A model generated the notes under the pieces. That model saw only the letters and a list, made by a program, of their open reading frames with translations. It had not been told where the DNA came from and did no database searches. The position numbers and the translations under genes were made by a program. DNA of 38,823 nt, from contig JAGVOW010000021.1 of NCBI GenBank assembly GCA_020052515.1, positions 1-38,823 on the forward strand. The letters run 5' to 3'. Position 1 is the stretch's first letter, and each line of letters begins with the position of its first letter. The stretch comes from Brevinematales bacterium. Its GTDB lineage: Bacteria; Spirochaetota; Brevinematia; Brevinematales; JAOACQ01. This document shows positions 1 through 6,222 of the stretch, piece after piece.

Positions 1-164
1 TGCGGAATTAAATTAAAATGCCCCGACATTTCCGAAACTTCATTTTGTCCGCTTGATTGAGCTTTACCGGCAGGACCCATATAAGCGCACCATGAAAGAA
101 ATAGCGTTCCAAACACCAAAATTACAAAGGATTTTGCGAAAGAAACTCTTGAACTTTGTTTCAT
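1..164 (-). CDS. Exported protein, N-terminal part only
   Basis: The window holds only the first 54 codons; the rest lies beyond base 1. The start ATG (162-164) has an excellent ribosome binding site (AGGAGG about 7 bases upstream). The N-terminus is basic (MKQSSR) and is followed by a hydrophobic stretch (about residues 10-28) ending near LFLSWCAYMG. This looks like a Sec signal peptide. The cysteine could be a lipidation site, but tryptophan before it is atypical for a lipobox. After it comes a polar region rich in Gly, Ser and Gln. Function is not recognisable. It has its own consensus promoter just upstream, so it is transcribed separately from argJ. Confidence 0.6.
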   Translation of the reverse strand, partial: MKQSSRVSFAKSFVILVFGTLFLSWCAYMGPAGKAQSSGQNEVSEMSGHFNLIP

Positions 165-208
165 AACTCCTCCTACGACAATCATTTTCTTAACCGTTTA
201 AGAACATG

Positions 209-237
209 ATTATAAAAACCCTTTTCCGTTTTGTCAA
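209..237 (-). promoter_or_regulatory. Consensus sigma-70-type promoter for the exported protein
   Basis: On the minus strand a perfect TTGACA (232-237) is separated by exactly 17 bases from a perfect TATAAT (209-214), about 45 bases upstream of the ATG at 164. The promoter lies inside the hairpin that follows argJ (214-247), so terminator and promoter share bases. Confidence 0.8.
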
Positions 238-247
238 GAGGGTTTTT
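214..247 (-). terminator. Hairpin after argJ, possible intrinsic terminator
   Basis: Bases 214-225 (A5-CCC-T4) pair with 236-247 (AAGAGGG-T5), with one G-T wobble and a 10-base loop. Read on the minus strand it lies 33 bases after the argJ stop and ends in a T run followed by ATAA. It overlaps the next promoter. The stem is AT-rich with only three to four GC pairs, so termination may be partial. Confidence 0.5.
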
Positions 248-279
248 TATCTGGCATGAAGGTAGAATTTTTAAAAAGG

Positions 280-1506
280 CTAGCTCAAATAATTCGCGTT
301 AATCTTGACATAATCGCAGGTCAGGTCACTTGTCCAGACTTCAAAATCCGCTTTGCCCAGGTTTAGATCGATGGTAAGATTAATTTCCGGAGAGATCATT
401 TCGCCACCTGCGCGGCTTTCATTGGCTTTATTCACATCGCCGTTTTCAAAGATGACCAGGTCATTCATCAAAAGCCTTACTTTAGCAATATCAAATCTGG
501 CCCCTGAATAGCCGACAGCGGCAAGAATCCTGCCCCAATTGGGACTTTGTCCAAAGACAGCAGTTTTGACTAAATAAGAGTCGGCTATAGCTCGGGCTAT
601 TTTTTCGGCGTCATTTTCGCTCTTCGCGTTTTTCACAGCAATATGAATCAATTTGGTAGCCCCTTCGCCGTCTTTTACCACAAGCTTTGCCAATCCCAGG
701 CAAACTTTCGCGAGGACTTCTTTGAAGATAGAAAAGGTTTCACTGTCCTCAGTGATTTCGGTATTTCCGGCCATTCCATTTGATAATAGAAAAACACTGT
801 CATTCGTGCTGGTGTCATTGTCCACGCTGATGCGGTTAAAAGTAGTATCTACAGCATCTTTTAGCGCGGATTGCAGGGCGGATTTTGAAATCAAAGCATC
901 AGTGGTAATGAAAACCAGCATAGTCGCATGCGGGGTACTCATATCCGGTTTGATCATGCCGGCGCCTTTCGCTGAACCGCCGACGCGGACAGTCTTTCCA
1001 TCTATTTTGAATTCATAGGCCACGTTTTTCGGTTTTTTATCGGTAGTCATAATGGCATGAGAAAAATTCTTGATATCGCTTTCCGATTTGACCATTTTGC
1101 AGATTTTTTCAATGCCGTAAGTTACCCGGTCCATCGGAAGTTTTCTGCCGATTACGCCGGTGGAAGCAACCATAACGGAATCTTCCGGCAATGAGAGAAA
1201 CTGCTCTGTCAGGCGCGCCATTTCCAGGACGTTTTCATCGCCTGTTTTTCCCGTGAGGCAATTCGCGTTTCCGCTATTAACCAGAACGGCGGAGATCTTG
1301 TTTTCAATTCTCGCGAGATCAAACATGACCGGCGCGGCTTTAACCTGATTATTAGTAAAACTGCAGGCCGTTTCGCAGGGTTTTTGAGAATAGACAATCC
1401 CCAAATCCTTGTACCCGCCGTCTTTTAATCCGCAGGATATGCCTGTGGCCCTAAAACCTTTTGCTTCAGTAACGCCGCCTTCCAGCGGCTCTAATTTCAG
1501 TTCCAT
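280..1506 (-). CDS. argJ: Glutamate N-acetyltransferase / ornithine acetyltransferase ArgJ
   Basis: ArgJ moves the acetyl group from N-acetylornithine to glutamate, giving ornithine and N-acetylglutamate and so closing the acetyl cycle of arginine synthesis in the cytoplasm. The 408-residue length is normal for the family. The autocleavage site is visible as Ala194-Thr195 (motif KPDMSTPHATML), where the freed Thr becomes the nucleophile. The oxyanion-hole segment STGVIG is at 115-120 and NSGNAN at 77-82. The C-terminus (DYVKINANYLS) matches the conserved end of ArgJ. The start is supported by AGGAG. It is the last gene of recA-argC-argJ, 45 bases after argC. Whether it also uses acetyl-CoA (the bifunctional form) cannot be read from the sequence. 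Confidence 0.96.
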   Translation of the reverse strand: MELKLEPLEGGVTEAKGFRATGISCGLKDGGYKDLGIVYSQKPCETACSFTNNQVKAAPVMFDLARIENKISAVLVNSGNANCLTGKTGDENVLEMARLTEQFLSLPEDSVMVASTGVIGRKLPMDRVTYGIEKICKMVKSESDIKNFSHAIMTTDKKPKNVAYEFKIDGKTVRVGGSAKGAGMIKPDMSTPHATMLVFITTDALISKSALQSALKDAVDTTFNRISVDNDTSTNDSVFLLSNGMAGNTEITEDSETFSIFKEVLAKVCLGLAKLVVKDGEGATKLIHIAVKNAKSENDAEKIARAIADSYLVKTAVFGQSPNWGRILAAVGYSGARFDIAKVRLLMNDLVIFENGDVNKANESRAGGEMISPEINLTIDLNLGKADFEVWTSDLTCDYVKINANYLS

Positions 1507-1534
1507 AAATTTCTCCTAACCCCGGAAAGGGTAT

Positions 1535-1551
1535 TGTCAAAATTTTTGACA
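1535..1551. repeat. Short inverted repeat between argC and argJ
   Basis: Bases 1535-1551 read TGTCAAAATTTTTGACA, a nearly perfect 17-base palindrome in the 45-base gap just before the argJ ribosome binding site. It does not fit the usual ARG-box pattern. It could be a protein site or a small mRNA hairpin affecting argJ; role unknown. Confidence 0.45.
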
Positions 1552-2574
1552 TTACCTCAACCCTTCTGTCTCTTCTATTCCAAACATCACATTCATATTC
1601 TGAACCGCCTGCCCCGCGGCGCCTTTTACCAGATTGTCAATGAGTGAAACCACGATCAGATTTTGAGTCTCTTCATCATAGACCGCGCTCATGAAAACAT
1701 TATTGGTGTGAGCGACCCACTTCAATTGAGGAAGGTCTTTTCTATAAATTCGGATAAACGGTTCACCCTGATAAAATTGCTCCCATTCATCCAGAACCTG
1801 ACCGGCGATATTTTCCTTCGAAGGAATATAGATGGTACTGAAAATGCCCCTGTCAACCGGAAGGACATGGGGGGTAAAAGCCGCTGTTACTTTTCCCTCA
1901 AAAGCGGAAGAAAGCTCCTGGTTGATTTCCGGTTTGTGCCGATGGCCGGCTATCCCGTAAGCGTAAAAATTTTCATTCATCTCGATAAAAAGCCCGGGAA
2001 TGTCTGCCTTCCTTCCCCTTCCCGAAAACCCTGATTTCGCGTCAATAATAATGTGATCCGGAGCGATGATCTTCGATTTCAACAGAGGAATAAGCGGTAA
2101 TAATGCGGATGTCGGGTAACAGCCGGGATTGGCTATCAAGTTTGCCTTTTTTATTTCCTCACGGTAAATCTCGGTGAGGCCGTAAACCGCTTTTGAAACC
2201 AGCTCAGCGGAATGGTGTTTAAATTTATAAACCTTCTCAAAAAGAGGAATGCTTCTCAGCCGGAAGGCCGCGCTCAAATCAATTACTTTGATGCCCTTGT
2301 TTAAAAACTTCGGCGCGGCAAGGGCGGAAGCCTCATGCGGAAGGGCGAGAAAGACTGCGTCCACATTTTGATAAATGGATTCCTCTTCCATGGAAACATA
2401 AGTGAAGTCTTGATAATCCACCAGAGAAGGATCGAAATCGCCTACTTTTACATTTTTGTGAGACTCCGATGTCAAAAAGACAACCTCCGTCTGAGAATGC
2501 CTTTTTAGAATTTTTAATAGCTCCATTCCGGCGTAGCCGCTCGCCCCACAGACACCTACCCGCATTTTCTTCAT
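1552..2574 (-). CDS. argC: N-acetyl-gamma-glutamyl-phosphate reductase ArgC
   Basis: ArgC reduces N-acetylglutamyl phosphate to the semialdehyde with NADPH, the third step of arginine synthesis. The 340 residues include the N-terminal nucleotide-binding loop GASGYAG (10-16) and the active-site motif [12 protein letters not shown] with catalytic Cys152. The C-terminal part carries the HRHKPEINQ segment typical of the family. The ATG overlaps the recA stop as ATGA (2571-2574), with AGGAG inside the end of recA, so it is probably translated by coupling to recA. A second in-frame Met (residue 4) is an alternative start. argJ follows; argB and argD are not in the window. Confidence 0.96.
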   Translation of the reverse strand: MKKMRVGVCGASGYAGMELLKILKRHSQTEVVFLTSESHKNVKVGDFDPSLVDYQDFTYVSMEEESIYQNVDAVFLALPHEASALAAPKFLNKGIKVIDLSAAFRLRSIPLFEKVYKFKHHSAELVSKAVYGLTEIYREEIKKANLIANPGCYPTSALLPLIPLLKSKIIAPDHIIIDAKSGFSGRGRKADIPGLFIEMNENFYAYGIAGHRHKPEINQELSSAFEGKVTAAFTPHVLPVDRGIFSTIYIPSKENIAGQVLDEWEQFYQGEPFIRIYRKDLPQLKWVAHTNNVFMSAVYDEETQNLIVVSLIDNLVKGAAGQAVQNMNVMFGIEETEGLR

Positions 2575-3638
2575 TCTTTCTCTTCTCCTGAAACCTCTTC
2601 TTTCTTTTCCGCAATGGGAATCACTGTCAGCGCGGGATTTTCAGCGAGTTTTTTCCTGACTTCATCTTCTATTTTCTGAGCAAAGGGCGGCTTATCCTGC
2701 ATTTCTCTCACCACATTATCCCTTCCCTGAGAAATTCTTTCTTCGCCATGGTAATACCAGGTGCCTTTTCTCTGTAGAGCTCCGCAAGCGATCGCCGCGT
2801 CCACGAGACACCCCAGCTTGGAAATGCCCTTTCCAAAAATAATATCAAACTCCGCCTGTTTAAAGGGAGCGGCCATTTTGTTCTTCACCACTTTTGTCCG
2901 TACACGGTTGCCGTATTGATCATCGCCTTTTTTCAATGTTTCGATCTTACGGATTTCAATTCTGACGGATGAGTAAAATTTGAGCGCCATACCGCCCGTC
3001 GTTGTTTCAGGGTTGCCGTGGAAAACACCGATTTTCATACGAATCTGGTTAATAAATATCAAGGCTGTTTTAGTTTTACTGATAACGGCGGTCAATTTGC
3101 GGAGAGCCTGCGACATCAGTCTGGCCTGCATTCCCATTACTGCGTCACCCATGTTGCCGTCAATCTCGGATTTTGGGACCAAAGCGGCAACCGAATCCAC
3201 CACAATCAAATCCACTGCGCCGCTTCTCACAAGGCTTTCCACTATTTCGAGGGCCTGCTCACCTGTATCCGGCTGAGAAATCAAAAGATTTTTCACATCA
3301 ATCCCCAATTTCTCTGCGTAAACCGGGTCTAACGCATGCTCCGCGTCGATGAAAGCGCATGTACCGCCCGCTTTCTGCGCTTCCGCGATAATGCTGAGCG
3401 TCAGGGTTGTTTTTCCGGAAGATTCGGGCCCATATATTTCGGTGACACGCCCGTAAGGAATGCCTCCAATGCCCAGAGCCCAATCCAGAGTCAAAGCGCC
3501 GGTAGGGATCACCGGTTCATCAGAGGCTTTAGGTTTATCCCCCAGCCTCATAATGGAACCCTTTCCATATTCTTTTTCAATTTGAGCCATCGCGATCTGC
3601 AAGGCCTTTTCTTTTTCCTTATCTAATAACTCTGCCAT
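2571..3638 (-). CDS. recA: Recombinase RecA
   Basis: RecA forms ATP-dependent filaments on single-stranded DNA, drives strand exchange and triggers the SOS co-protease activity. At 355 residues it is full length. The Walker A motif is GPESSGKT (70-77) and Walker B is LIVVDS. The L1 DNA-binding loop (around [15 protein letters not shown]) and L2 loop (GNPETTTGG) are intact. The acidic C-terminal tail (EEVSGEEKE) is usual. The start has AGAGGGG upstream. I found no convincing LexA box and only a weak promoter (a TTGACA near 3677 without a good -10). Being the first gene of an arginine operon is unusual. The attC-like site A lies about 70 bases upstream, so transcription from the cassette island could run into recA. 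Confidence 0.98.
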   Translation of the reverse strand: MAELLDKEKEKALQIAMAQIEKEYGKGSIMRLGDKPKASDEPVIPTGALTLDWALGIGGIPYGRVTEIYGPESSGKTTLTLSIIAEAQKAGGTCAFIDAEHALDPVYAEKLGIDVKNLLISQPDTGEQALEIVESLVRSGAVDLIVVDSVAALVPKSEIDGNMGDAVMGMQARLMSQALRKLTAVISKTKTALIFINQIRMKIGVFHGNPETTTGGMALKFYSSVRIEIRKIETLKKGDDQYGNRVRTKVVKNKMAAPFKQAEFDIIFGKGISKLGCLVDAAIACGALQRKGTWYYHGEERISQGRDNVVREMQDKPPFAQKIEDEVRKKLAENPALTVIPIAEKKEEVSGEEKE

Positions 3639-3703
3639 AATTTATCCCCTCTCAAAAATTTTTATTGTAAAGATGTCAAAGGCAAATGTGCCGAAGGTTG
3701 AGC

Positions 3704-3756
3704 ATCGTACGGAGCCGCAGTGAGAACGGAGCGCAAGCGCTAACCCGCTGTTGTGC
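3704..3756 (-). other. attC-like site A (end of lipoprotein cassette)
   Basis: Minus-strand GC-rich imperfect palindrome in an AT-rich setting. It begins with GCACAAC-AGCGGG (3750-3756 and onward), like the RYYYAAC end of an integron attC, and ends with CTGCGGCTCCGTACGATG. The outer arms CATCGTAC (3703-3710) and GTGCGATG (3753-3760) pair over 8 bases with one wobble. It shares ACAACAGCGG at its 5' end with site B. The 3' box (GTACGAT) departs from GTTRRRY, as can happen where the last site meets chromosomal sequence. It lies about 50 bases after the lipoprotein stop codon, where a cassette attC is expected. Confidence 0.5.
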
Positions 3757-4332
3757 GATGGTGCAGATTTGGTAATTAACACTACTTGTTATAATTTATT
3801 CTAAAACTATTCAGCTACTACCTTGATAGCATTTATAAATACTATCTGCTTTTTCTTTCTTACCATTCGAAGCAGTTGAGAAATCATAATATAGCCCTGT
3901 TCCATCTGGTTCGATTATAAACGAATAGTTTCCACCATTTGACCCCCAATCCCAGCGATGGTTTAAACCGGCTCTTTGATAGTGTGTATATTCTCCAGAA
4001 TTTCCGCCATCGTAAAGAATAAATCCAATATTTTTAAACTTTTTTCCACCAAAGTAACCGATTTCCAGCAATATTGATTTTTCTGTCGAATAGTCATAAC
4101 AGTTCCATGAGATGAATCCTCCGACATCTTTTTCAGAAACTTTTTTATCATTAAGAATAATTGATCTTGGACCTGATTGGGGAGGTGATTCAGGGCGTGA
4201 TGTTAGTGAATTACATGAAATCAGTGAAATAAATAGTAATAAACTAATCAAATACCTGATTTTTTTATTCATGTTAACCTCCACTTTCTGAAGATATAAT
4301 TAAAATATAAAAATATCTGCACTTTCGCCTAA
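3710..4332 (-). mobile_element. Putative integron gene cassette carrying a lipoprotein gene
   Basis: The boundaries are inferred from the crossover points in sites B (G|TTAGGC, 4333/4332) and A (G|TAC, 3710). The cassette starts TTAGGCGAAAGTGCAGAT and carries attC end ATCTGCACCATCGCACAAC. These two ends (4315-4333 and 3750-3768) are inverted and match at 15 of 19 positions, including 8 perfect outer bases. In an excised circle they would sit next to each other and form the attC stem, the expected property of a real cassette. It holds one gene in the cassette orientation. No integrase is present in the window. Confidence 0.55.
3811..4272 (-). CDS. Small lipoprotein, cassette-borne, unknown function
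   Basis: This 153-residue protein has a signal peptide ending in the lipobox LISC (Cys20) and should be lipid-anchored in the envelope. I chose the ATG at 4272 because GGAGG lies 6 bases upstream; an in-frame GTG four codons earlier overlaps that ribosome binding site. After a short Ser/Pro-rich linker the mature part has an aromatic beta-rich domain with WNCYDYSTEKSILLEIGYF and LNHRWDWGSNGGNYSF followed by GTGLYYDFS. Cysteines occur in WNCYDY and near the end (YKCYQ) and may form a disulphide. I do not recognise a named family. It is the only gene between attC-like sites B and A, which fits a single-gene integron cassette. Confidence 0.75.
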   Translation of the reverse strand: MNKKIRYLISLLLFISLISCNSLTSRPESPPQSGPRSIILNDKKVSEKDVGGFISWNCYDYSTEKSILLEIGYFGGKKFKNIGFILYDGGNSGEYTHYQRAGLNHRWDWGSNGGNYSFIIEPDGTGLYYDFSTASNGKKEKADSIYKCYQGSS

Positions 4333-4434
4333 CGGCCGCGGACAGACGCTGGCAGTCTAACCCACTGCGGTTTTCTTCCACGTTCTTCATTCCCGCAGTC
4401 TTTTCTTACTGCTGGCGTTTGTCCGCTGTTGTAC
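4327..4434 (-). other. attC-like site B (end of PIN cassette)
   Basis: This is a 108-base imperfect palindrome on the minus strand. The 5' box is GTACAAC (4428-4434, one mismatch to RYYYAAC) and the 3' box is GTTAGGC (4327-4333, perfect GTTRRRY). The long stem pairs 4338-4356 with 4408-4426 at 16 of 19 positions. An inner stem pairs ACTGCGG (4364-4370) with CCGCAGT (4393-4399). The bulged outer boxes, long stem and variable centre are the layout of an integron attC. The site overlaps the last codons of the antitoxin-like gene, as cassette genes often do. Confidence 0.62.
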
Positions 4435-4611
4435 GCCGTGTTCGCGACTGTCGGATTTTATAGACTTCCAATTTTTACCAACTCTGCTTGCCATATCATT
4501 TATTTTATTTATCATCTCATTGATAGATAAATCTTTCACTTCATTGTATATTTCATCTTTCCAATTCCAAACTTTTATTAATGAATTTGATTCCTTAAAA
4601 ATCTTTATCAT
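4387..4611 (-). CDS. Small antitoxin-like protein next to PIN toxin
   Basis: A 74-residue protein whose start lies within the 3' end of the PIN gene (17-base overlap). The ATG at 4611 has GGAGG 6 bases upstream; a TTG one codon earlier is less likely. The sequence VWNWKDEIYNEVKDLSINEM resembles the small helical proteins commonly encoded next to PIN-domain genes and thought to act as their antitoxins. The last 15-20 residues (RTNASSKKRLRE) are encoded by the attC-like site, so the C-terminus was probably set by cassette formation. Antitoxin function is inferred from position, size and overlap only. Confidence 0.6.
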   Translation of the reverse strand: MIKIFKESNSLIKVWNWKDEIYNEVKDLSINEMINKINDMASRVGKNWKSIKSDSREHGVQQRTNASSKKRLRE

Positions 4612-5077
4612 CAAGAACCTCCAATGGGGATAGTAATCTTAGAGGATAATTATATCCCATCTTTAAATTTTCAATAATTATTTTATGTTCTTTGTTCACA
4701 TTTGCCAAGTGTTTAAAATTCCAGGATAATAAAATATCCATTTCATAGTATGTTGCATAACTGATATGAAGTGCATCTTCAACTTTCTTTACTGGGATAA
4801 CACCGTTGCCAATATAAATTTCAGCAATATTATTCAGTTCATCAAATTTATTCAATTTAATAATTCCAAATCTTTTAGAAATTTCAAGCATTCTTTTTCT
4901 AGAAACCGGATCTTTATCTTTATTAATTTCTAATAAAACAATGTCAGAAATATATAAGTTATAATTCTCTGAATAGTTTTCAAAAAAATCAATGGTAATG
5001 TTTTTAAACTCAGGAGAATCATCTGCAAAATAAAAACTTATAACGCTTGTGTCTAAATATATTTTTAATCTATTCAT
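4595..5077 (-). CDS. PIN-domain protein, VapC-like ribonuclease toxin
   Basis: This 160-residue protein matches the PIN fold. It begins with YLDTSVISFYF (acidic Asp9), has a central Asp/Glu region (SDIVLLEINK) and carries VEDALHISYATYYEMDILLSWNFKHLAN. The latter holds the conserved Asp and the WNFKHL segment of this PIN subgroup. PIN proteins are Mg2+-dependent RNases, and many are toxins of type II toxin-antitoxin pairs. The C-terminal PLRLLSPLEVLDD is typical for members paired with a small downstream antitoxin, and the next gene overlaps its end. It lies in the putative cassette upstream of attC-like site B. Toxin-antitoxin modules are common cargo of integron arrays, where they help stabilise the array. 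Confidence 0.82.
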   Translation of the reverse strand: MNRLKIYLDTSVISFYFADDSPEFKNITIDFFENYSENYNLYISDIVLLEINKDKDPVSRKRMLEISKRFGIIKLNKFDELNNIAEIYIGNGVIPVKKVEDALHISYATYYEMDILLSWNFKHLANVNKEHKIIIENLKMGYNYPLRLLSPLEVLDDKDF

Positions 5078-5125
5078 GATAAAATTATAAATCTTTTATT
5101 TTATAAAATCACTTTTTTAAATAGA

Positions 5126-5386
5126 TTATTTTTTTAAAAACGTCGCGAACATGGCGTCCGTAAAAGTCTCAACCTTCTTAATCCTGTTATGCCCTGCCAT
5201 CAGAGCGCACAAAATTCCCGTAATAATTTGCCCGAATGAAAATTTCTGGTTACAATATTCCCGCGCTGGAATATTTTTTTTGAGCATTTGATTCAACCCA
5301 ATCTTTTCCAGAAATACCAGCACGGGATAAATCCCGCTCGCGTTGCTCAAATCCTGCGCCGTGAAACCCACTTTGATATTTTTCAT
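5126..5386 (-). pseudogene. IS1380-family transposase, N-terminal fragment
   Basis: Only 86 residues remain of a protein that is normally over 400. The N-terminus MKNIKVGFTAQDLSNASGIY, followed by LVFLEKIGLNQML and FSFGQIITGILCALMAGHNR, has the typical start of IS1380-type DDE transposases. The reading frame stops at 5126, before any of the catalytic DDE core. No continuation was seen in the other frames towards the PIN gene. The last codons (about 5126-5166) coincide with the inverted arm of the PIN cassette, so the fusion point with the cassette probably lies near 5160. Non-functional. Confidence 0.75.
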
Positions 5387-5437
5387 CCCTCACCAGTTTG
5401 CCGGTCAAGCCGCGGTAATCTCACAAACTGGTGAGGG
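5387..5437 (-). repeat. IS1380-type terminal end with RBS-blocking hairpin
   Basis: CCCTCACCAGTTTG (5387-5400) and CAAACTGGTGAGGG (5424-5437) form a perfect 14-base inverted repeat around a 23-base spacer. The inner arm ends directly at the transposase ATG (5386) and contains its GGTGAGGG ribosome binding site. The hairpin would therefore hide the start in any read-through transcript, a known way for insertion sequences to limit transposase. The outer arm at 5437 probably is the element's terminal repeat; the opposite end is missing. Confidence 0.6.
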
Positions 5438-5527
5438 AGTGCTCCTCCTGTTGTTTTGTATCACAATATATTATAGCAGATTGGAGTCCCATTTGGCAAT
5501 TTTACTCTGGTAATTTAGGTGGTATTA

Positions 5528-5794
5528 TTAAGAAGCTTTTCTTAAAAGTTTAATATCTGGTTTAATATGACTAATACCAATCATTCCATCAATGGATAAA
5601 TCTTCATCTATATCAGGCCAATGAATTCCATAACCGGAAGGAGATATTTGATAATTCTGCTTGGTCTTTAAATCCGCATTAAATAATTTTTTCGATTCTT
5701 TTTTCAAATCTATTTTATAATTCTCTCCATCAATCGCAATTTCCATATAGGAATCGAAAAATTTAATTTTTCCAATTTTATGAATCGGCTTCAT
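5528..5794 (-). CDS. DUF2442 protein, putative antitoxin-like partner
   Basis: This 88-residue protein matches DUF2442: a small beta-rich region (FFDSYMEIAIDGENYKIDL) followed by the hallmark GYGIHWPDIDEDLSIDGMIG. I start it at 5794 because that Met follows a GGGGG ribosome binding site and fits the family; an upstream in-frame Met at 5851 lies inside the DUF4160 gene. The gene overlaps DUF4160 by 17 bases, and such pairs recur in many bacteria and have been proposed as toxin-antitoxin-like modules on genomic grounds. No activity is established from the sequence. Confidence 0.75.
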   Translation of the reverse strand: MKPIHKIGKIKFFDSYMEIAIDGENYKIDLKKESKKLFNADLKTKQNYQISPSGYGIHWPDIDEDLSIDGMIGISHIKPDIKLLRKAS

Positions 5795-6047
5795 TTCCGT
5801 CCCCCTTTTTGTATTTCTTCCATTCAGATACAATATAATCAAAATTTTCAAATATAATTTTTCTTAATTGCCTTCTATCTGATGGTGATAAATTATATTC
5901 ATATTCTGTTATAATATCAAAATTAACAGTATCAATCCAATATTTACTTTCCTTCTCGGCTTTTTGACAATGGATATGAATTGGCTCATTATTTTCATTT
6001 GAATAAAAAAAGAATCTCCAACCGAAAAGCAATAATATTGTTGGCAT
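5778..6047 (-). CDS. DUF4160 protein, first of a DUF4160/DUF2442 pair
   Basis: An 89-residue protein with the DUF4160 pattern MPTILLLFGWRFFFYSNENN followed by EPIHIHCQKAEKESKYWID. A helical part follows (LSPSDRRQLRKIIFENFDYIVSEWKKY). The His-x-His in PIHIHC is the family hallmark. The start at 6047 has GAGGG upstream and agrees with the usual MPTI beginning; the longer reading frame adds 19 residues without family similarity. A TATAAT at 6106-6111 may be its -10 box, without a clear -35. It overlaps the DUF2442 gene. A second, different pair lies at 10446-11089. Confidence 0.75.
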   Translation of the reverse strand: MPTILLLFGWRFFFYSNENNEPIHIHCQKAEKESKYWIDTVNFDIITEYEYNLSPSDRRQLRKIIFENFDYIVSEWKKYKKGDGNEADS

Positions 6048-6171
6048 AAAGCCCTCTTTTCCCCTCTTTTTTGCATGAAAGGGGGATGAGTTTTCATTCA
6101 GCAATATTATACACCCATTTTAAAAATAGGGGAAAATTTCGCAAATTTTTAAAAACACAGTTTTTAAAAAA

Positions 6172-6200
6172 CTGACAAAAGAATAAATTTGCTTTATAAT
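6172..6200 (+). promoter_or_regulatory. Promoter of carB
   Basis: CTGACA (6172-6177, one mismatch to TTGACA), a 17-base spacer, and a perfect TATAAT (6195-6200), 22 bases before the carB ATG. A near-perfect palindrome (6158-6174, CAGTTTTT/AAAAAACTG) overlaps the -35 box and could be a regulator site. The leader is too short for attenuation. Confidence 0.7.
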
Positions 6201-6222
6201 ATTTCAGTTTTAGGGAGCTTTT

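Larger units (their letters stand above)
4333..5162 (-). mobile_element. Putative integron gene cassette carrying a PIN toxin/antitoxin-like pair
   Basis: The downstream boundary is the G of GTTAGGC in site B. The upstream boundary is inferred: bases 5142-5157 are the inverted complement of 4433-4448 at 15 of 16 positions. These arms flank the PIN and antitoxin-like genes and would be brought together in an excised circle, as for the lipoprotein cassette. The upstream arm lies inside the reading frame of the IS1380 fragment. So the cassette start, near 5160-5166, seems to have replaced the rest of that transposase. The exact first base is uncertain because no clean GTT core is visible there. 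Confidence 0.45.

Noticed and set aside
653-1018. Open frame opposite argJ
   Set aside because: It lies wholly within argJ on the other strand, has no ribosome binding site and no family pattern.
3639-3700. LexA box or clear promoter for recA
   Set aside because: A TTGACA is present, but no -10 at proper spacing and no LexA-like palindrome could be seen.
3690-3770. Site A read as a simple terminator for the lipoprotein gene
   Set aside because: It has no T run, shares its 5' motif with site B, and pairs with the far end of the module, which a terminator would not do.
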